Assembly: GCF_947507565.1 (NCBI RefSeq)
Contig: NC_089189.1
Span: 1,488,001 to 1,552,000, forward strand
Direction of reading: 5' to 3'
DNA: 64,000 nucleotides
DNA from: Oscarella lobularis
Lineage: Eukaryota; Porifera; Homoscleromorpha; Homosclerophorida; Oscarellidae
Positions 10,625-22,085 of this stretch are shown piece by piece. How positions within the stretch are numbered: the first letter of the stretch is position 1; every line of letters starts with the position of its first letter. A model generated the notes under the pieces. The model saw nothing but the letters and a program-made list of their open reading frames with translations, did no database searches and had not been told where the DNA came from. A program made the translations under genes and the position numbers.

Positions 10625-10863
10625 GTATACTTCAAAAAATTCGAAGAGGGTCTGACGGCAAATCAAATTTTAGATCAAATCGTCGACGGAGACGCGAGGC
10701 CCGATTTCCCTTTTCACTGCAACGCGAAATTGAAAAAAATGGCCATTTCGTGCTGGAACGCGATTCCACGCGAACGACCAACTTTCAAAGATATCGTTCC
10801 GGCAATAGAAGAGATACAGATGTCGGTTGCGGGTGCTAACGGATACGAAGCTATCATAGCCTA
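10625..10863 (+). pseudogene. Protein-kinase C-lobe fragment of the receptor family
   Basis: This encodes the last part of a kinase domain, KKFEEGLTANQILDQIV through SCW and RPTFKDIV, ending in TAG at 10861-10863. It aligns with the end of the receptor kinases at 29.2 kb and 61.4 kb and keeps the conserved Trp of subdomain XI and the Arg-Pro pair. It sits upstream of, not downstream of, the receptor pseudogene at 11.8-14.6 kb, so either it belongs to a separate lost copy or the locus was rearranged. Confidence 0.7.
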
Positions 10864-11810
10864 GCTAAGTAAAGAATGCATCTCGTCGATCGGTGTTACG
10901 TACGATGAGCTGCATGCACAAGTGTCCGTCTTAAAATAGAAGTTCTTTGTTTCCCGAATAATTGAATAAAGATTAGACGAAATAGTTGCATGGCGTCGCA
11001 AGCTGTTTCTCGCAAGCTTTCGCGAGAGGGAAAAAAATCTGTAAAAGTACGCCGACGCAAAGACGAGGTTGTAGCTCCGGAACAGAGGAACGCCGCACGA
11101 GGTAACAATCTGTCTTCGACGAGGTTACCGGAACGTGAGGTGGTGCGCAGCCCTTTAGGTGCCATAAAACACGCCTTCAGTTCCACGAAGTGCTTTTGAA
11201 TAGATAACAGTCATCTAGATGGTAATCCATTATTCTATAGATTCTTAATTTGGATCATCATATCCGGCATGCGCTACAGGACAGCGCGGTAGCCTGCCAA
11301 CTTTCAAAGATATCGTTCCGGCAATAGAAGAGATACAGATGTCGGTTGCGGATGCATGCTGACGGATACGAAGCTATCATAGCCTAGCTGCAATTAAGTA
11401 AAGAATGCTCTCGTCGATCGGTGTGACGTAGGATGAGCTGCATGCACAAGTGACCGTCTAAAAATAGAAGTTCTTCGTTTCCCGAATAATTGAATAAAGA
11501 TTAGACCGAATAGTTGCATGGCGTCGCAAGCTGTTTCTCGAACGGTTTCGTGATAGAGTGAAAAATCTGTAAAAGTACGCCGATGCACAGACGAGGTACT
11601 AGCTCCGGAAGAGAGGAACGCCGCACGAGGTAACAATCAGTCTTCGACGAGTACACCGGAACATCAGGTGGTGCGCAGCCCTTTGGGTGCCATAAACCAC
11701 GCCTTCAGTTCTACGAAAGTTGCTTTGAATAGACAACAGAGATGGTAATCCGTTATTCTATAGATTCACTGCATCATCACAACCGGCATTAGCTACAGGA
11801 CAGCGCGGTG
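10778..11810 (+). repeat. Tandem duplication, two units of about 514 bp
   Basis: Unit 1 (10,778-11,290) and unit 2 (11,297-11,810) both start CCAACTTTCAAAGATATCG and both end ACAGGACAGCGCGGT. They carry the last kinase codons plus 3' noncoding sequence. Unit 2 shows small indels and substitutions, so the duplication is not brand new. The open frames within it are not convincing genes. Confidence 0.85.
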
Positions 11811-11816
11811 GAGTGA

Positions 11817-14605
11817 ATGCATATCTTATCAAACGTAGTTCTTCAACTTGTTCTCTGTTTGACTGCCTTCTGCCGTATCGCTCATGGTAGCGAAAGCGTC
11901 AAAGGTAAGTGGAACGACATTTCTAATATAACCGAAGGCAACTACTGGAAACTGAACGTGCCGCTCTGGAAGTATTAGTACGACAGCAATGAGCTCGCAC
12001 GGTCATTGATAGCGGCTACTTATTGTCGAAGTATGACGTCGAAACGAGCGAAACTCGCGTGCTTTTCATCGATCAGTACCTCTTCGCGTGGGTTTATTCG
12101 CCGACAGCGTCGTGGACGAAACTTCCCGAAAAAAGTAATCAAAGGATAAAAATGTGGTCATCCCTCCCAAAGTTGAGCACCATTGTCAGAAGCCCAAATC
12201 GGGCGGTGACCCTCTGCGACTCGCGAGTGGTGCTCTTCAGCGGATTTAGCGTCGAGAGGAACGGCCACATAGTCCTGTCGAACGATATATGGATCTTCGA
12301 CGGCATCGTCGAAGAGTGGAGTTCGGTGCGAACGCTCGCGCGCGCTCCCGAAGTGCGCGACAGCAAAGTGGCATTCGCTTTTCGTCGGAACGAAAGCACG
12401 TGCCGCTGCAAGGATTCACTGTTTGTATACGGAGGATCTGACGATCTAGACGATCTCTGGGAACTTCGATGCGTCGAAGACAAAAACGAGACCGACATGA
12501 AATACGATTGGATAAAAAATGACCTGAACGCGATTTCCTGGCCGAAAAACTCATCCGACATGCTTTTTGCTTCCAAAACAGTCCTCTATTGGGTGACAAA
12601 CGATCTATCAATGCTAAGCGTTTTTGACACAATAACGGAGAAATATTTGTCGTCGCGAATAGAAATAATTGATTGCCCTCATGTACCGGTTATCTACGAT
12701 AGGTACCTCCTTGTCGCCTATAGGGAACTCCTCGACAGCGCACTTCACCTAAAGGAGAATCATCTAATCATATTCTTCGTGGCGCTTAGGGGTGAATACA
12801 GCGGTTATAAAGAAAGCGATTTTCTCGGAGTGTTGGATTTGCAGAAATGTGTTATTCACTGCATAAACGAATCTGTATGCCATAGAGACGAAAGCTGTTA
12901 TCTGCAGGACACTCTGTTCTTAACTGACGACTAGGAATTGCTTCTAGGAACAGACATATATAACGGCTCCGTCGTCATTTGGAGTTGAGCGAAATGTTTC
13001 GAAGCCTAAAAACGAACTCCCTCCTGAACATAGAGTGAGACGCTCCCAACTACGACGGAGATACACATGGGAGGTATCCTGTGATGATGATCGATCACAG
13101 ATTCATGAGGATAACCGACTCCGTTTGGTATCTGATGAAAATATGGTATCCGTCAGATTTACAAATGTGGCTGTTCGAAGTCGACATTCTTCGATGGTCG
13201 ATCTACGATCCGGACGAGAAGCCGGAGACGACGTGGAATGCACTCGAGGCGGCAACTGCGACGACGGCAAACGACTGCGTCGCTTATTTCGGAAGTGGCT
13301 ACGGCTACGTCTCGTCCGCTCAAGACGATCTGTGGATGTACGCGACGCGAATGCGAACGTGGACGAGGGTCGTCTCGCGCGGAAAGGCGCCGAAAAAACT
13401 GATGTCGTACGCGACGATGAGCTCGCTGGACAACGGCTCGCTCGTCTATTCGGCGGCGTGGATAACCGAAATAGCTCGCTCTGGATGGTCACCGTCGACT
13501 ACGAACGCATGACGGCGACGTGGGAGAGGCTCTGCTGCGAAGACGATCGAGAACAGCTGACGAATCAACTACAGAAATGGTCGAGCGCAGTGTGGAATAA
13601 TAACTTATACATTTACTTTTGCCAAAGAACGGAGGGCAATTGCGAATCAATTATTTATTACAAGAACCTTGGCAACGCCGCCGAGTGGAGAACGAAAGAA
13701 AGCAGAGGTTCCGGCATCGGTACGTTTTGCAAATCGGATCAAACCGTCTTCGGTCGCTTTGCTTACACAACAGACGATATCGGAAATTTAGTAATGGCTG
13801 ATTTCAATCGGGTTGAATACAATATGGCAGGCGAAAGAAAGTTTCCGGCGAATTCAAAAGCACTATTAGGTGCTCAAAGCAACGGAATGTTTTGTTTACG
13901 CCCGGACCTTATGGTGAAGTACTCGGAATGGCGTTCCGGTTGACGTTTGGTTTGGACTGGCAGCCTTATCTGTTCGACGATTCGCGCATTCGAACCTTTC
14001 GGCTCATCGGATGCAAGCCGGGATCGTTTAGTCCGAAATACAGCGTACATTCGTGTCAGTCGTGCCCGAAAGGACGGTACAGCGATCGATACAACTCGAC
14101 CAACTGCACGAGCTGTCCGTCGGGTTTAATCACGACGGCGACGGGCTCAAACTCAATAATCAACTGCACGTGCGCATCCGGTACGTGTGTTTACGGCGAC
14201 TGCGTTGTTCAAAGCGATCTGTCAATGTTGTGTCTTTGCTATACCGGTTACACGGGTAAAACGTGCGAATCGCCGACAATGTATCTCGTCTTCATGGGCG
14301 TAATAGTCGGAATACTACTCGTAATCGCTTTCTATTACATTGCCCAACGTGTCAGAAAGCATAAAATTGCAGTCAAGTATACGAGAGTCGAGTTGGAGAA
14401 GGCCGAACAAATGGTCGAGGAATTATCGAACATATGGTCGATCAAAACGGACGAGATCGAGTTTGGGCAAAAAATAGGAGAGGGATCGTTCGGCGACGTG
14501 TGGACGGCCGATTATCGCGATCAAACCGTCGCCGTCAAAGTGCTCAAAATCGGAGCCGACAATTGCACGAACGAGCAACTGCAGGAGTTCAAAGACGAAA
14601 GCACA
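11817..14605 (+). pseudogene. Broken Kelch/GCC2-GCC3/EGF/TM receptor kinase (copy A)
   Basis: The ATG at 11817 opens a signal peptide (HILSNVVLQLVLCLTAF) that stops at 11976-11978. The ectodomain resumes in a frame ending at 12934 (CKDSLFVYGGSDDLDDLWEL is a Kelch-like blade), shifts again near 13,080, 13,480 and 13,900, then reads an ephrin-receptor-like Cys domain (CQSCPKGRYSD), an EGF-like module (GTCVYGDCVV), a membrane helix (14,280-14,345) and the kinase glycine loop IGEGSFGDVW with VAVK. It breaks off at about 14,603, where ankyrin sequence in the opposite orientation begins. Several frameshifts and the missing kinase core make it a pseudogene. Confidence 0.85.
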
Positions 14606-14870
14606 TGGCCCAGCGTAGTGTATAGGTTGTCGTTTCATAAATACTTCTGCGAATATATCAGCACCTTTTTCAATTAGGTACTTACAGACTTTAACGTGTC
14701 CTCTTTCAGCGGCGACGGTTAGCGGTTGCTCTTGAAAGAAGTTACGTGCATTGACATGAGCTCCAGCCGATTTGATTAAATAGTCACACGTTGACAAGTC
14801 TCCCTCTCTCGCAGAGTCATGAAGACGAAGTACTGCTTTGTATTCAGCCGTAACACAAAGCGAATCCTTT
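14606..14870 (-). pseudogene. Ankyrin-repeat fragment
   Basis: On the minus strand about two and a half ankyrin repeats are readable (EGDLSTCDYLIKSAGAHVNA, EQPLTVAAERGHVKVCKYLI, RQPIHYA). Ankyrin repeats are protein-binding helices. The fragment is the mirror image of the ankyrin region at 20.4-21.0 kb and forms one end of a large inverted repeat. It is cut off abruptly where the receptor-kinase pseudogene begins at 14,603. Confidence 0.75.
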
Positions 14871-15068
14871 CGATTACCCTGCGAGACGTCTACTCCCTTC
14901 CAAGACACGAGAAAAAGACTGAATCTAGCAGTTCTTCGCCTTAACGCATTGTTTCGGGATGAAAACCCGGATGTGTCAGTACTGTCGCCGCGTCGAAGTG
15001 CTTCAATACTAGACCGGCCCAATAGAAACACTGTTTGTAGAGTTGATTCTTTGCGAAGGTGCCTGGTT

Positions 15069-15125
15069 TGATGTACGGGGTTGGGGTTGATAACAATAGA
15101 CTGTGACGTAAGCAGCCACGCTACA
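15069..15125 (+). repeat. 5' LTR, 57 bp
   Basis: It starts TG and ends CA and contains GGGGTTGGGGTTG and a TGACGTA (CRE-like) motif. The matching 3' copy is at 18,553-18,609. At 57 bp it is much shorter than ordinary LTRs of this class. Confidence 0.8.
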
Positions 15126-15159
15126 TTGGCGTAGTCGACACTGGTTTCGAACCTTTCAG

Positions 15160-16085
15160 ATGGCTTCGGTGGGCAAATTTGGTGTCTTCGGGAGCGAAAA
15201 AGAGGAATGGCGTCATTACGTCGAGCGACTGGAATTCTACTTTGAGGCGAACGACGCCAAGGACGATGGCAAGAAGAAAGCAATTCTCCTCAGCGTTTTT
15301 GGGCCGGCGGCGTATCGAACAATTCGATCCGCAACGTCCGTACCGCTCACAACAGCATCTTACAACCAGATCAAAAAGCAGACAGAAGATCACTTTGATC
15401 CTACGCTGTCTAAGGCCACTCGCCGATGGCGTTTTCGTTCGCGACATCAAAAGCAGGGCGAATCGATACTAGCCTACGTCGCGGAACTACGCAAATTGGC
15501 GGAACGCTGTGAGTTCCACGATGTCGCAGAGGAGCTGTGCGACCAGCTCGTGGTTGGAGTGAACGACCACACAATTCGTAGCAAGCTACTCGCGGAAAAG
15601 AAGTTGACCTTTGAGTCAGCGTTCGAGATCGCGCTTTCCACGGAAGTAGCCGAAAAGCAATCACACGAAATGCAAGGAACACCAGACGAATCGGTTCGTT
15701 CAGTGAGTACTGCAGCCGCGGAAAGCGCCGCGTTCAACGCGCAACAACGGAAGTGTTTCCATTGTAACGGAAACCATTCGCCCGCCACGAGTCGTTTCGC
15801 TTCATACACATGCCACGAGTGCGGTAAATTGGGCCACGTTGCTCGTGCTTGCCGCAGTCGCCAACCAGCAACTCCCAAGGAGAAGAAAGGTACCAAGGAG
15901 TCGCTCAAAGCGAAGAAGGCACATAAAGTGTCGGAGGCACAAGCGACGGATGAGGACAGCGATTCGGTGGAGGAATCGTTCCCGATTAACTTTTGCACAA
16001 AAGGTTCCCGAGTGGCGCCAATTATGGTGCCATTAAAAATTGATTGCAAGCCGTGCTCGTTTGAGTTGGACACTGGCGCAGGAGA
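15160..16085 (+). pseudogene. Gag of the Ty3-type element, start of protease
   Basis: The ATG at 15,160 lies 34 bp past the LTR. The frame encodes a retrotransposon Gag capsid-like region (WRHYVERLEFYFEAND; LAYVAELRKLAERCEF), then two zinc-knuckle-like clusters, the second being canonical C-C-H-C (CHECGKLGHVARAC at about 15,810-15,850), a lysine-rich linker, and the aspartic protease motif LDTGAG at about 16,066. The frame is lost right after the protease motif. Gag packages the element's RNA in cytoplasmic particles; this copy cannot express the downstream domains. Confidence 0.8.
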
Positions 16086-17047
16086 AGTGGAGTTTCGAAA
16101 ACTGTGGTCGCGACGGGAGCGCCCCGGCGTTACGGCGTTGCCGGGTAACGCTGTCGACTTACACGAAAGACCCAATTCCGGTTCTCGGGGAATGCGAGGT
16201 AGGAGTGAGGTACGAAGGTCAGCGAAAGCAGATGACCCTGATCGTCGTGAAAGGTGACGGGCCGAGCCTGATGGGACGCAACTGGCTCACGCAATTTCAG
16301 TTGGACTGGCCCCGTCTGGCAGCGTATCAGACAGCATCGGTCAATGCGTGTTCGGCAACGAGTGGGTTGCCGATCGTAACGAAATTTCCTGAGGTTTTTG
16401 GCAACGGACTATTCGGGGACAAAAAGCAAAAATTCGAGTCAAGTCAGGCGCCATACCGCGGTTTTGCAAACCGGGGGCGGTTCCATACGCACGTCGAACG
16501 AAGTTTGAAAACGAAATTCGGCGCTTAGAACGACAAGGCGTCATAGAACAAGTTCAGTTTTCCGATTGGGCAGATCCGATAGTTGCGGCGATCAAAAAAG
16601 GGGGCGATGTGCGCGTTTGCAGTGATTACAGCCTCACGGTCAATCCGGTAATTGTTCCGGACTCGTACACGCTTCCTCGCATTGATGATTTGCTAGCGTC
16701 CCTCGCAGGTGGGGAGTCGTTCACGAGGCTAGATCTTAGCAGCGCTTACCAGCAGGTGGAACTCGACGAGGAATCTAAAAAGCTGTTGACCGTCAATACG
16801 CCGTGGGGCCTTTTTGGGTACAATCGGCTGCCATTTGGCGTTTCGGTAGCCACGGCCATTTTTCAACGAATGATGGCTAGTTTGCTGCAAGGCGTACCGG
16901 GGACAGTCGTGTATCTCGATAATATATTGGTGACGGGGAAGTCCCGCAAGGAGCATCTTCGCAACCTGGAACTCGTGTTAGGCCGTCTTGCGGCGGCCGG
17001 AATGCGTTTGAAAACATCGAAACGTTCCGGTGGTGGAATACTTAGGG
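16086..17047 (+). pseudogene. Protease remainder and reverse transcriptase of the Ty3-type element
   Basis: After a frameshift the sequence reads the end of the protease region (LMGRNWLTQF near 16,270), shifts again near 16,490, and then encodes reverse transcriptase (RVCSDYSLTVNPV; FTRLDLSSAYQQV; LPFGVSVATAIFQ). The catalytic box is YLDN at about 16,911-16,922 rather than the usual YxDD, so the second catalytic aspartate is lost. The frame ends near 17,045, before RNase H. Confidence 0.8.
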
Positions 17048-17158
17048 CATAAAATTGATAAAGAGGGACTCCATCCGACCGATGACAAGGTTGCGGCAGT
17101 CACGCACGCGCCGGCTGGCCGGGTTGTGACACGGATATAGGAGCAACAGTGAGGGGAT

Positions 17159-18433
17159 GTGAGGAATTTGAATGCGCCTGCTGCTGCGCAACTTCATCCC
17201 TGGGAATGGCCCGAGAGACCACGGGGACGACTTCATTTAGACTTTGCAGGACCGTTTCTGGGAAAAATGTTTCTGATCGTAGTGGATGCCCACTCCAAGT
17301 GGTTAGAAGTAGTGCCCATGCTGTCAACGACATCCACGGTAACAATTGGAAAGCTACGGAAGATCTTCGCCACCCATGGTCTACCAGAAATGATTGTCAC
17401 GGACAACGGACCACAATTTATCAGCGAGGAATTCCGGCAACGTCGGCACCGTATCACCCGGCATCGAATGACATGGGAAAGAGAGCAGTGCAAATTTTTA
17501 AGAAGGGAATGCGAAAAACGGATAAGGAGAAACTACCCCTTGAAGAAAGCAAAAGTTCTGTTTTCTTATCGGGCTACTCCCCAATCCACCACGGGGATAT
17601 CACTCGCGGAATTGCTGTATGGCTGTGACGAACTGATAGTTAATATCTATATGTTGGGTGTGATTGTGTTCTGTCTACTTCCTGTTTGGTGGTTACTTAA
17701 ACCTGTAACTATTTCTTAGCACAATATATTACTCTGCACGTAACAATGGCCTCCGCCTTTGAGGAAAACTGGATCTGCTGAAACCCGATGTAGCGGCACG
17801 TGTTCGCCAGCAACAGGCCAGGCAGAAAGGATATCATGTTTTACACGCGGCGACGCGAGGGTTTGTCTTGGGTCAACGAGTTTGGGTGCGGCAACACTCT
17901 GGACCGTGGGAACCCGGAGTGGTGGTCGCTGTATCCGGTCCCGTCTCGCTGGTGGTGGAGATGAGCGATCACCGCAGACTACGGTGTCACTCGGATCAGG
18001 TGAGGGTCCGATACTCAGAGGCAGTGCCGCCATCGCCGGCACCGGTATCGCCAGTTTCTGGTACGGGTTCACGAGTCGAACCTCGTACCGAAACTGTACC
18101 AGACAACGACATTCGAGCAGATCGGTCCGGTTTACCAACCGTACCGGCAGAAGGGAGGGAAAGGTCGTTAGGCCCACCCCGTTGGCTGCACCGGTGGCCA
18201 CGCCTCAGTCAGCGTCAGCGGCGGTGCTGGAACCTCTGCCGCCACAAGACAGTCACGGGCACACCTGCGGTTGCCAACGACAGAACCAGGGCGGGGGTTC
18301 CACGGCGGATAATTCTTCGACGTCACCGCGGCAACGTTCGTCGCACGTAGCGTCGTCTTCTCCGGAAGCTACTACACCGCCACTGCGAAGGTCATCACGA
18401 GTTTCTAAACCACCACAACGGCTGGATCTTTGA
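17159..18433 (+). pseudogene. Integrase of the Ty3-type element, interrupted
   Basis: The catalytic core shows LHLDFAGPF, IVVDAHSKWLEVVP and VTDNGPQF (the two Asp positions of the D,D-35-E triad); the Glu region is scrambled by frameshifts near 17,440. At about 17,628 a 120-140 bp foreign or rearranged segment interrupts the coding sequence. A C-terminal SH3-like region follows (GQRVWVRQHSGPWEPGVVV at about 17,871), then a long Pro/Ser/Arg-rich tail. The zinc-binding domain is missing. Confidence 0.75.
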
Positions 18434-19062
18434 CCGGATAGGGGCGACGTCGACGAAGATTCTTGTTTGACACTTTAACTGACCAATCATTTTTTTGGGC
18501 ATGTTGTTAGGGGCAGTTGGGCGGGGAAAAGTAACTTAGGTGGGGGAGAGAGTGATGTACGGGGTTGGGGTTGATTACAATAGACTGCGACGTAAGCAGC
18601 CACGCTACACCTGGTATGTGCGATGGCCCTGCATTCGATTTTTCTAGGGTGGCATCGTCTTTCGATCATGCGACAAGTCTGCGACAATAAGAAAATATCT
18701 CGCCGATTGAATTTTGATTCTCTAGCTGTGTAGACCTATATCTTTTTGCGAAACTGATGATACTGTTTCTTTGCAGGGCCCTCCGTCTCCCTTCCCCCGC
18801 GTGGGGCCCTTCTCTCCCAACATGCCTATAAGGCCATGCTAGCCGCAATTAATATTCCACAGTATGTTCTTGGGCGTTTTCAAGTGAACGCTTGATGTAC
18901 GGGTGCAAATGTTATTTTCTTATACGTTGTCCACGTGCGTGGGTCGAGAGATCTTTTAGAACTCTTTTGTTTTATTGGTGTGTCCTGATCTCCAAGGAGA
19001 TAACGATTTTCTAGAATTTGAATAAGACGTAGGCTGCTTGGCAAAAGCTCTTCGCCCACGGC

Positions 19063-19975
19063 AACGCGTCGTCCAAAAACGGCGTCGTTTCCCAAAAAGA
19101 CGGCGTCGTCTGGAAATTAGACGGCGTCGTCAAAAGACGGCGTCGTCTCCCAAAAAGAGGGCGTCTTCAAAATTCGGCGTCGTCTCCTAAAGAGACGGCG
19201 TCGTCAAAGGTCGGTGTCGTGAAAAGACACCGTCGTGGAAAGACGGTGTCGGCAGAAAATGTTGTCGTCAAAAGACGGCGCAGTCAAAAGACGGCGTCGT
19301 CAAATGAAGGCGGCGTCAAAGACGGGGTCGTCAAATGAAGGCGGCGTGAAAAGACGGCGTCGTCAAAAAACGGTGTCGTTTTCCAAAAAGACGGCGTTGT
19401 CTCGAAATTAGACGGCGTCGTCAAAAGACGGCGTCGTCTCCCAAAAAGACGGCGTCGTCTCCCAAAAAGAGGGCGTCGTCAAAATTCGGCGTCGTCTCCT
19501 AAAGAGACGGCGTCGTCAAAAGTCGGTGTCGTCAAAAGACGGCGTCGTTAAAGACGGTCTCGTCAGAAAATGTCGTCGTCAAAAGACGGCCTAGTCAAAA
19601 GACCGTCGTCAAATGAAGGCGGCGTCAAAGACGGCGTCGTCAAATGACGGCGGCGTCAAAAGACGGCGTCGTTATAAACGGCGTCGTCAACAGTCGGTGT
19701 CGTCAAAAGACGACGTCGTCAAAAGACGATGTCGTCAAAAGATGGCGTAGTCAAAAGACGGCGTAGTCATAAGACAGCGTCCGTAAAAAGACGTCGTCGT
19801 CAAAAGACGGCGTTGTCAAAAACGGCGTCGTCAAGAAATGGCGTCGTCAACATTCGGCGTCGTCAAAAGACGGCGTCGTTAACTGACGGCGATGTTAAAT
19901 GACGGCGTCGTCAAAAGACGTCGTCGTCAAAAGCCGGCGTCGTCAGAAGACGGCGTAGTCAAAAGACGGCGTCTT
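19063..19975. repeat. Minisatellite, unit about GACGGCGTCGTCAAAA
   Basis: Some 50 variant copies of a 16-bp unit (sometimes expanded with CTCCCAAAAA or shortened) run for about 0.9 kb. GACGACGTC-like parts are partly palindromic. No continuous reading frame spans it. It lies at the centre of the ankyrin inverted repeat. Confidence 0.9.
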
Positions 19976-20342
19976 TCGCAAAAAGATATAGGTCTACACA
20001 GCTACAGAATCAAAATTCAATCGGCGAGATATTTTTTTATCGTCGCAGACTGATCGCATGATCGAAAGACGATGCCATTTTAGAAAATATCTAATGCAGG
20101 GCCGTCGTACATACCAGGCACCTTCGCAAAGCATCAGCTGTACAAACAGTGTTGCCATTGGGCCGGTCTTCCCCTAAGGGATCCGAGTATTGCAGCACTT
20201 CGACGCCGCATACTGGCGCATCCGGGTCTTTTTTCATCTCGAACCAATGAGTCAAGGCGAAGAACTGCTAGGTTCACTCTTTTCTCGTGTCTTTGAAGCG
20301 AGTAGAAACAATCAGGAAGACGTTTTGTGTTTCGCAGGGTAA

Positions 20343-21010
20343 TTGAAAAGGATTCGCTTTGTTTTACGGCTGAAGACGAAGCAGTTGGTCGATCCAGTGC
20401 GAAAAGTGAGATCCAATTTCGTCTTCTTGACGCTGCGAGAGAGGGAGACTTGTCAACGTGTGACTATTCATGTCAATGCAGGTAACGCGTACCAAGAGCA
20501 ACCGCTACACGTCGCTGCCAAAAGTGGACACCTTAAAGTTTGTAAGTACCTAATTGAAAATGGTGCTGATAGACTCGCAGAAGGACTCAACTAGGAACAA
20601 CCTATACACTACGCTGCGAGAGTGGGCCATGTATCCGTATGTGAGTATTTGATTAAATCGGCTGGAGCTCATGTCAAGGCACGTTCCGTGAGCCAAGAGC
20701 AACCGCTACACGTCGCTGCTAAAAGTGGACACGTTGAAGTTTGTAAGTACCTAATTGAAAATGGTGCTGATAGACTCTCAGAAGGACGCTGGAAACAACA
20801 ACCTATACACTACGGGCCATGTATCAGTATGTGAATATCTGATTGAATCGGTGGAGCTCATGTCAATGCACGTGACAAGTACCAAGAGCAACCGCTACAC
20901 GTCGCTGCTGAAAGTGGACACGTTGAAGTTTGTAAGTACCTAACTGAACATGGTGCTGATAGACTCTCAGAAGGACGCTGGAAACAACAACATATACACT
21001 ACGCAGCGAG
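20343..21010 (+). pseudogene. Ankyrin-repeat gene fragment, degenerate
   Basis: At least five ankyrin repeats are readable (QEQPLHVAAKSGHLKVCKYL; ENGADRLAEG; EQPIHYAARVGHVSVCEYL; and near-identical later copies). An in-frame TAG occurs at 20,592-20,594 (within the sequence LN-stop-EQPIHYA), a deletion removes part of the first repeat near 20,470 relative to the mirrored copy, and frames shift near 20,810 and 20,865. Recent tandem duplication of a two-repeat unit is evident. A foldback element takes over from about 21,013. Ankyrin arrays bind partner proteins; this copy is not intact. Confidence 0.75.
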
Positions 21011-21012
21011 AA

Positions 21013-22085
21013 GGGGCCATGCAGTTTCTGCTTATTAAGAGACGCAATGTTATTTAACTAGTTGGACAACCTACTCTCAATAGTTCGGACTGCAACGAGT
21101 TGTCCCTTATTATGCAGTTTCTGCCTATTGAGAGACGCAACGGTAATGAACACCTCACTTGAACTTCACCTCCTAAACGAGGTGACCTTTCTTACTTACA
21201 GAGACATACTAATTTGCTATGGTTTGGATAGGAATGATTTGTCTCTTATTACGCACTTTTTGCCTATTAGGAGACGCTTAGGTAAACAAATAGTTGGACA
21301 CCCTAATTGGAGATATTTCCAGACAAGCGCAAAAGGAGAGTATAACGTTCCTCCTCCTTAACGAGGTACACTAATTTGCAATGGTTCGGACTGCAATGAT
21401 TTGTCCCTTATTACGCAGTTTTGACTTATTAAGAGACGCAAGGTTATTTAACTAGTTGGACTACCTACTCTCAATGGTTCGGACTGCAAGGAGTTGTCTC
21501 TTATTACGCACTTTTTGCCTATTAGAAGACGCTTAGGTAAACAAAGAGTTGGACACCCTAATTGCAGATATTTCTAGACAAGCGCAAAAGGAGAGTATAA
21601 CGTTCCTCCTCCTTAACGAGGTGACGTTTTGTATATCTTACTTGCAAAGACACACTCATTAGCAATGGTTCGGACCTAAATGATTTGTCCCTTATTACGC
21701 AGTTTCTGCTTATTAAGAGACGAGTGCCTTTTTGCAAGTAAGATATACCAAAAGTCACCTCGTTTAGTAGGAAGAAGGTTATACTCTCATTTTGCGTTTG
21801 TCTGGAAATATCTGCAATTAGGGTGTCCAACTATTTGTTTACCTAAGCGTCTCCTAATAGGCAAAAAGTGCGTAATAAGAGACAAATCATTTCTGTCCAA
21901 ACCATAGCAAATGAGTATGTCTCTGTAAGTAAGACTTACCAAAGGTCACCTCGTTTAGGAGGTGAAGTTCAATTGAGGTGTTCTTTACCGTTGCGTCTCC
22001 CAATAGGCAGAAACTGCATAATATATTAGGGACAACTCCTTGCAGTCCGAACTGTCCAACTAGTTAAATAATCTTGCCTCTCTGA
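21013..22085. repeat. Complex foldback element, arms about 300 bp
   Basis: The sequence 21,118-21,345 recurs reverse-complemented at about 21,750-22,015 with high similarity; shared phrases include GAGACGCTTAGGTAAACAAA and CACCTCCTAAACGAGGTGAC. A second direct copy of part of the left arm is at about 21,490-21,625. CACCTCCTAAACGAGGTGAC is itself nearly palindromic. No transposase is visible. It follows directly on the ankyrin pseudogene and probably truncates it. Confidence 0.75.

Larger units (their letters stand above)
15069..18609 (+). mobile_element. Ty3-type LTR retrotransposon, decayed, with 57-bp LTRs
   Basis: Identical-length direct repeats TGATGTACGGGGTTGG...GCTACA mark the ends (15,069-15,125 and 18,553-18,609), differing at two or so positions. 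TTGGCGTAGTCGACACTGG just inside the left repeat fits a primer-binding site, and GGTGGGGGAGAGAG (18,539-18,552) before the right repeat fits a polypurine tract. CTGGT occurs on both outer flanks, and the uninterrupted sequence is seen in mirror image at about 20,110, so the insertion is well supported. Internal order is Gag, protease, reverse transcriptase, integrase; RNase H is mostly deleted. Confidence 0.85.
14603..20640. repeat. Inverted repeat of ankyrin-locus sequence around a minisatellite
   Basis: Arm L is 14,603-15,068 plus 18,610-18,752 (interrupted by the Ty3-type element). Arm R is about 19,976-20,640. Examples: GATATAGGTCTACACAGCTA at about 19,984 mirrors 18,727-18,746, and CATACCAGGCACCTTCGCAA at about 20,110 mirrors the left flank of the retroelement. 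The arms are each about 610-660 bp once the insertion is removed. The spacer is about 1.2 kb and mostly minisatellite. Confidence 0.8.

Noticed and set aside
15474-16175. Minus-strand 233-codon ORF
   Set aside because: Antisense to the Gag frame, which has zinc knuckles and family-like sequence.
19063-19975. CRISPR-like array of short repeats
   Set aside because: Units are contiguous variable minisatellite repeats without unique spacers, in eukaryotic DNA.
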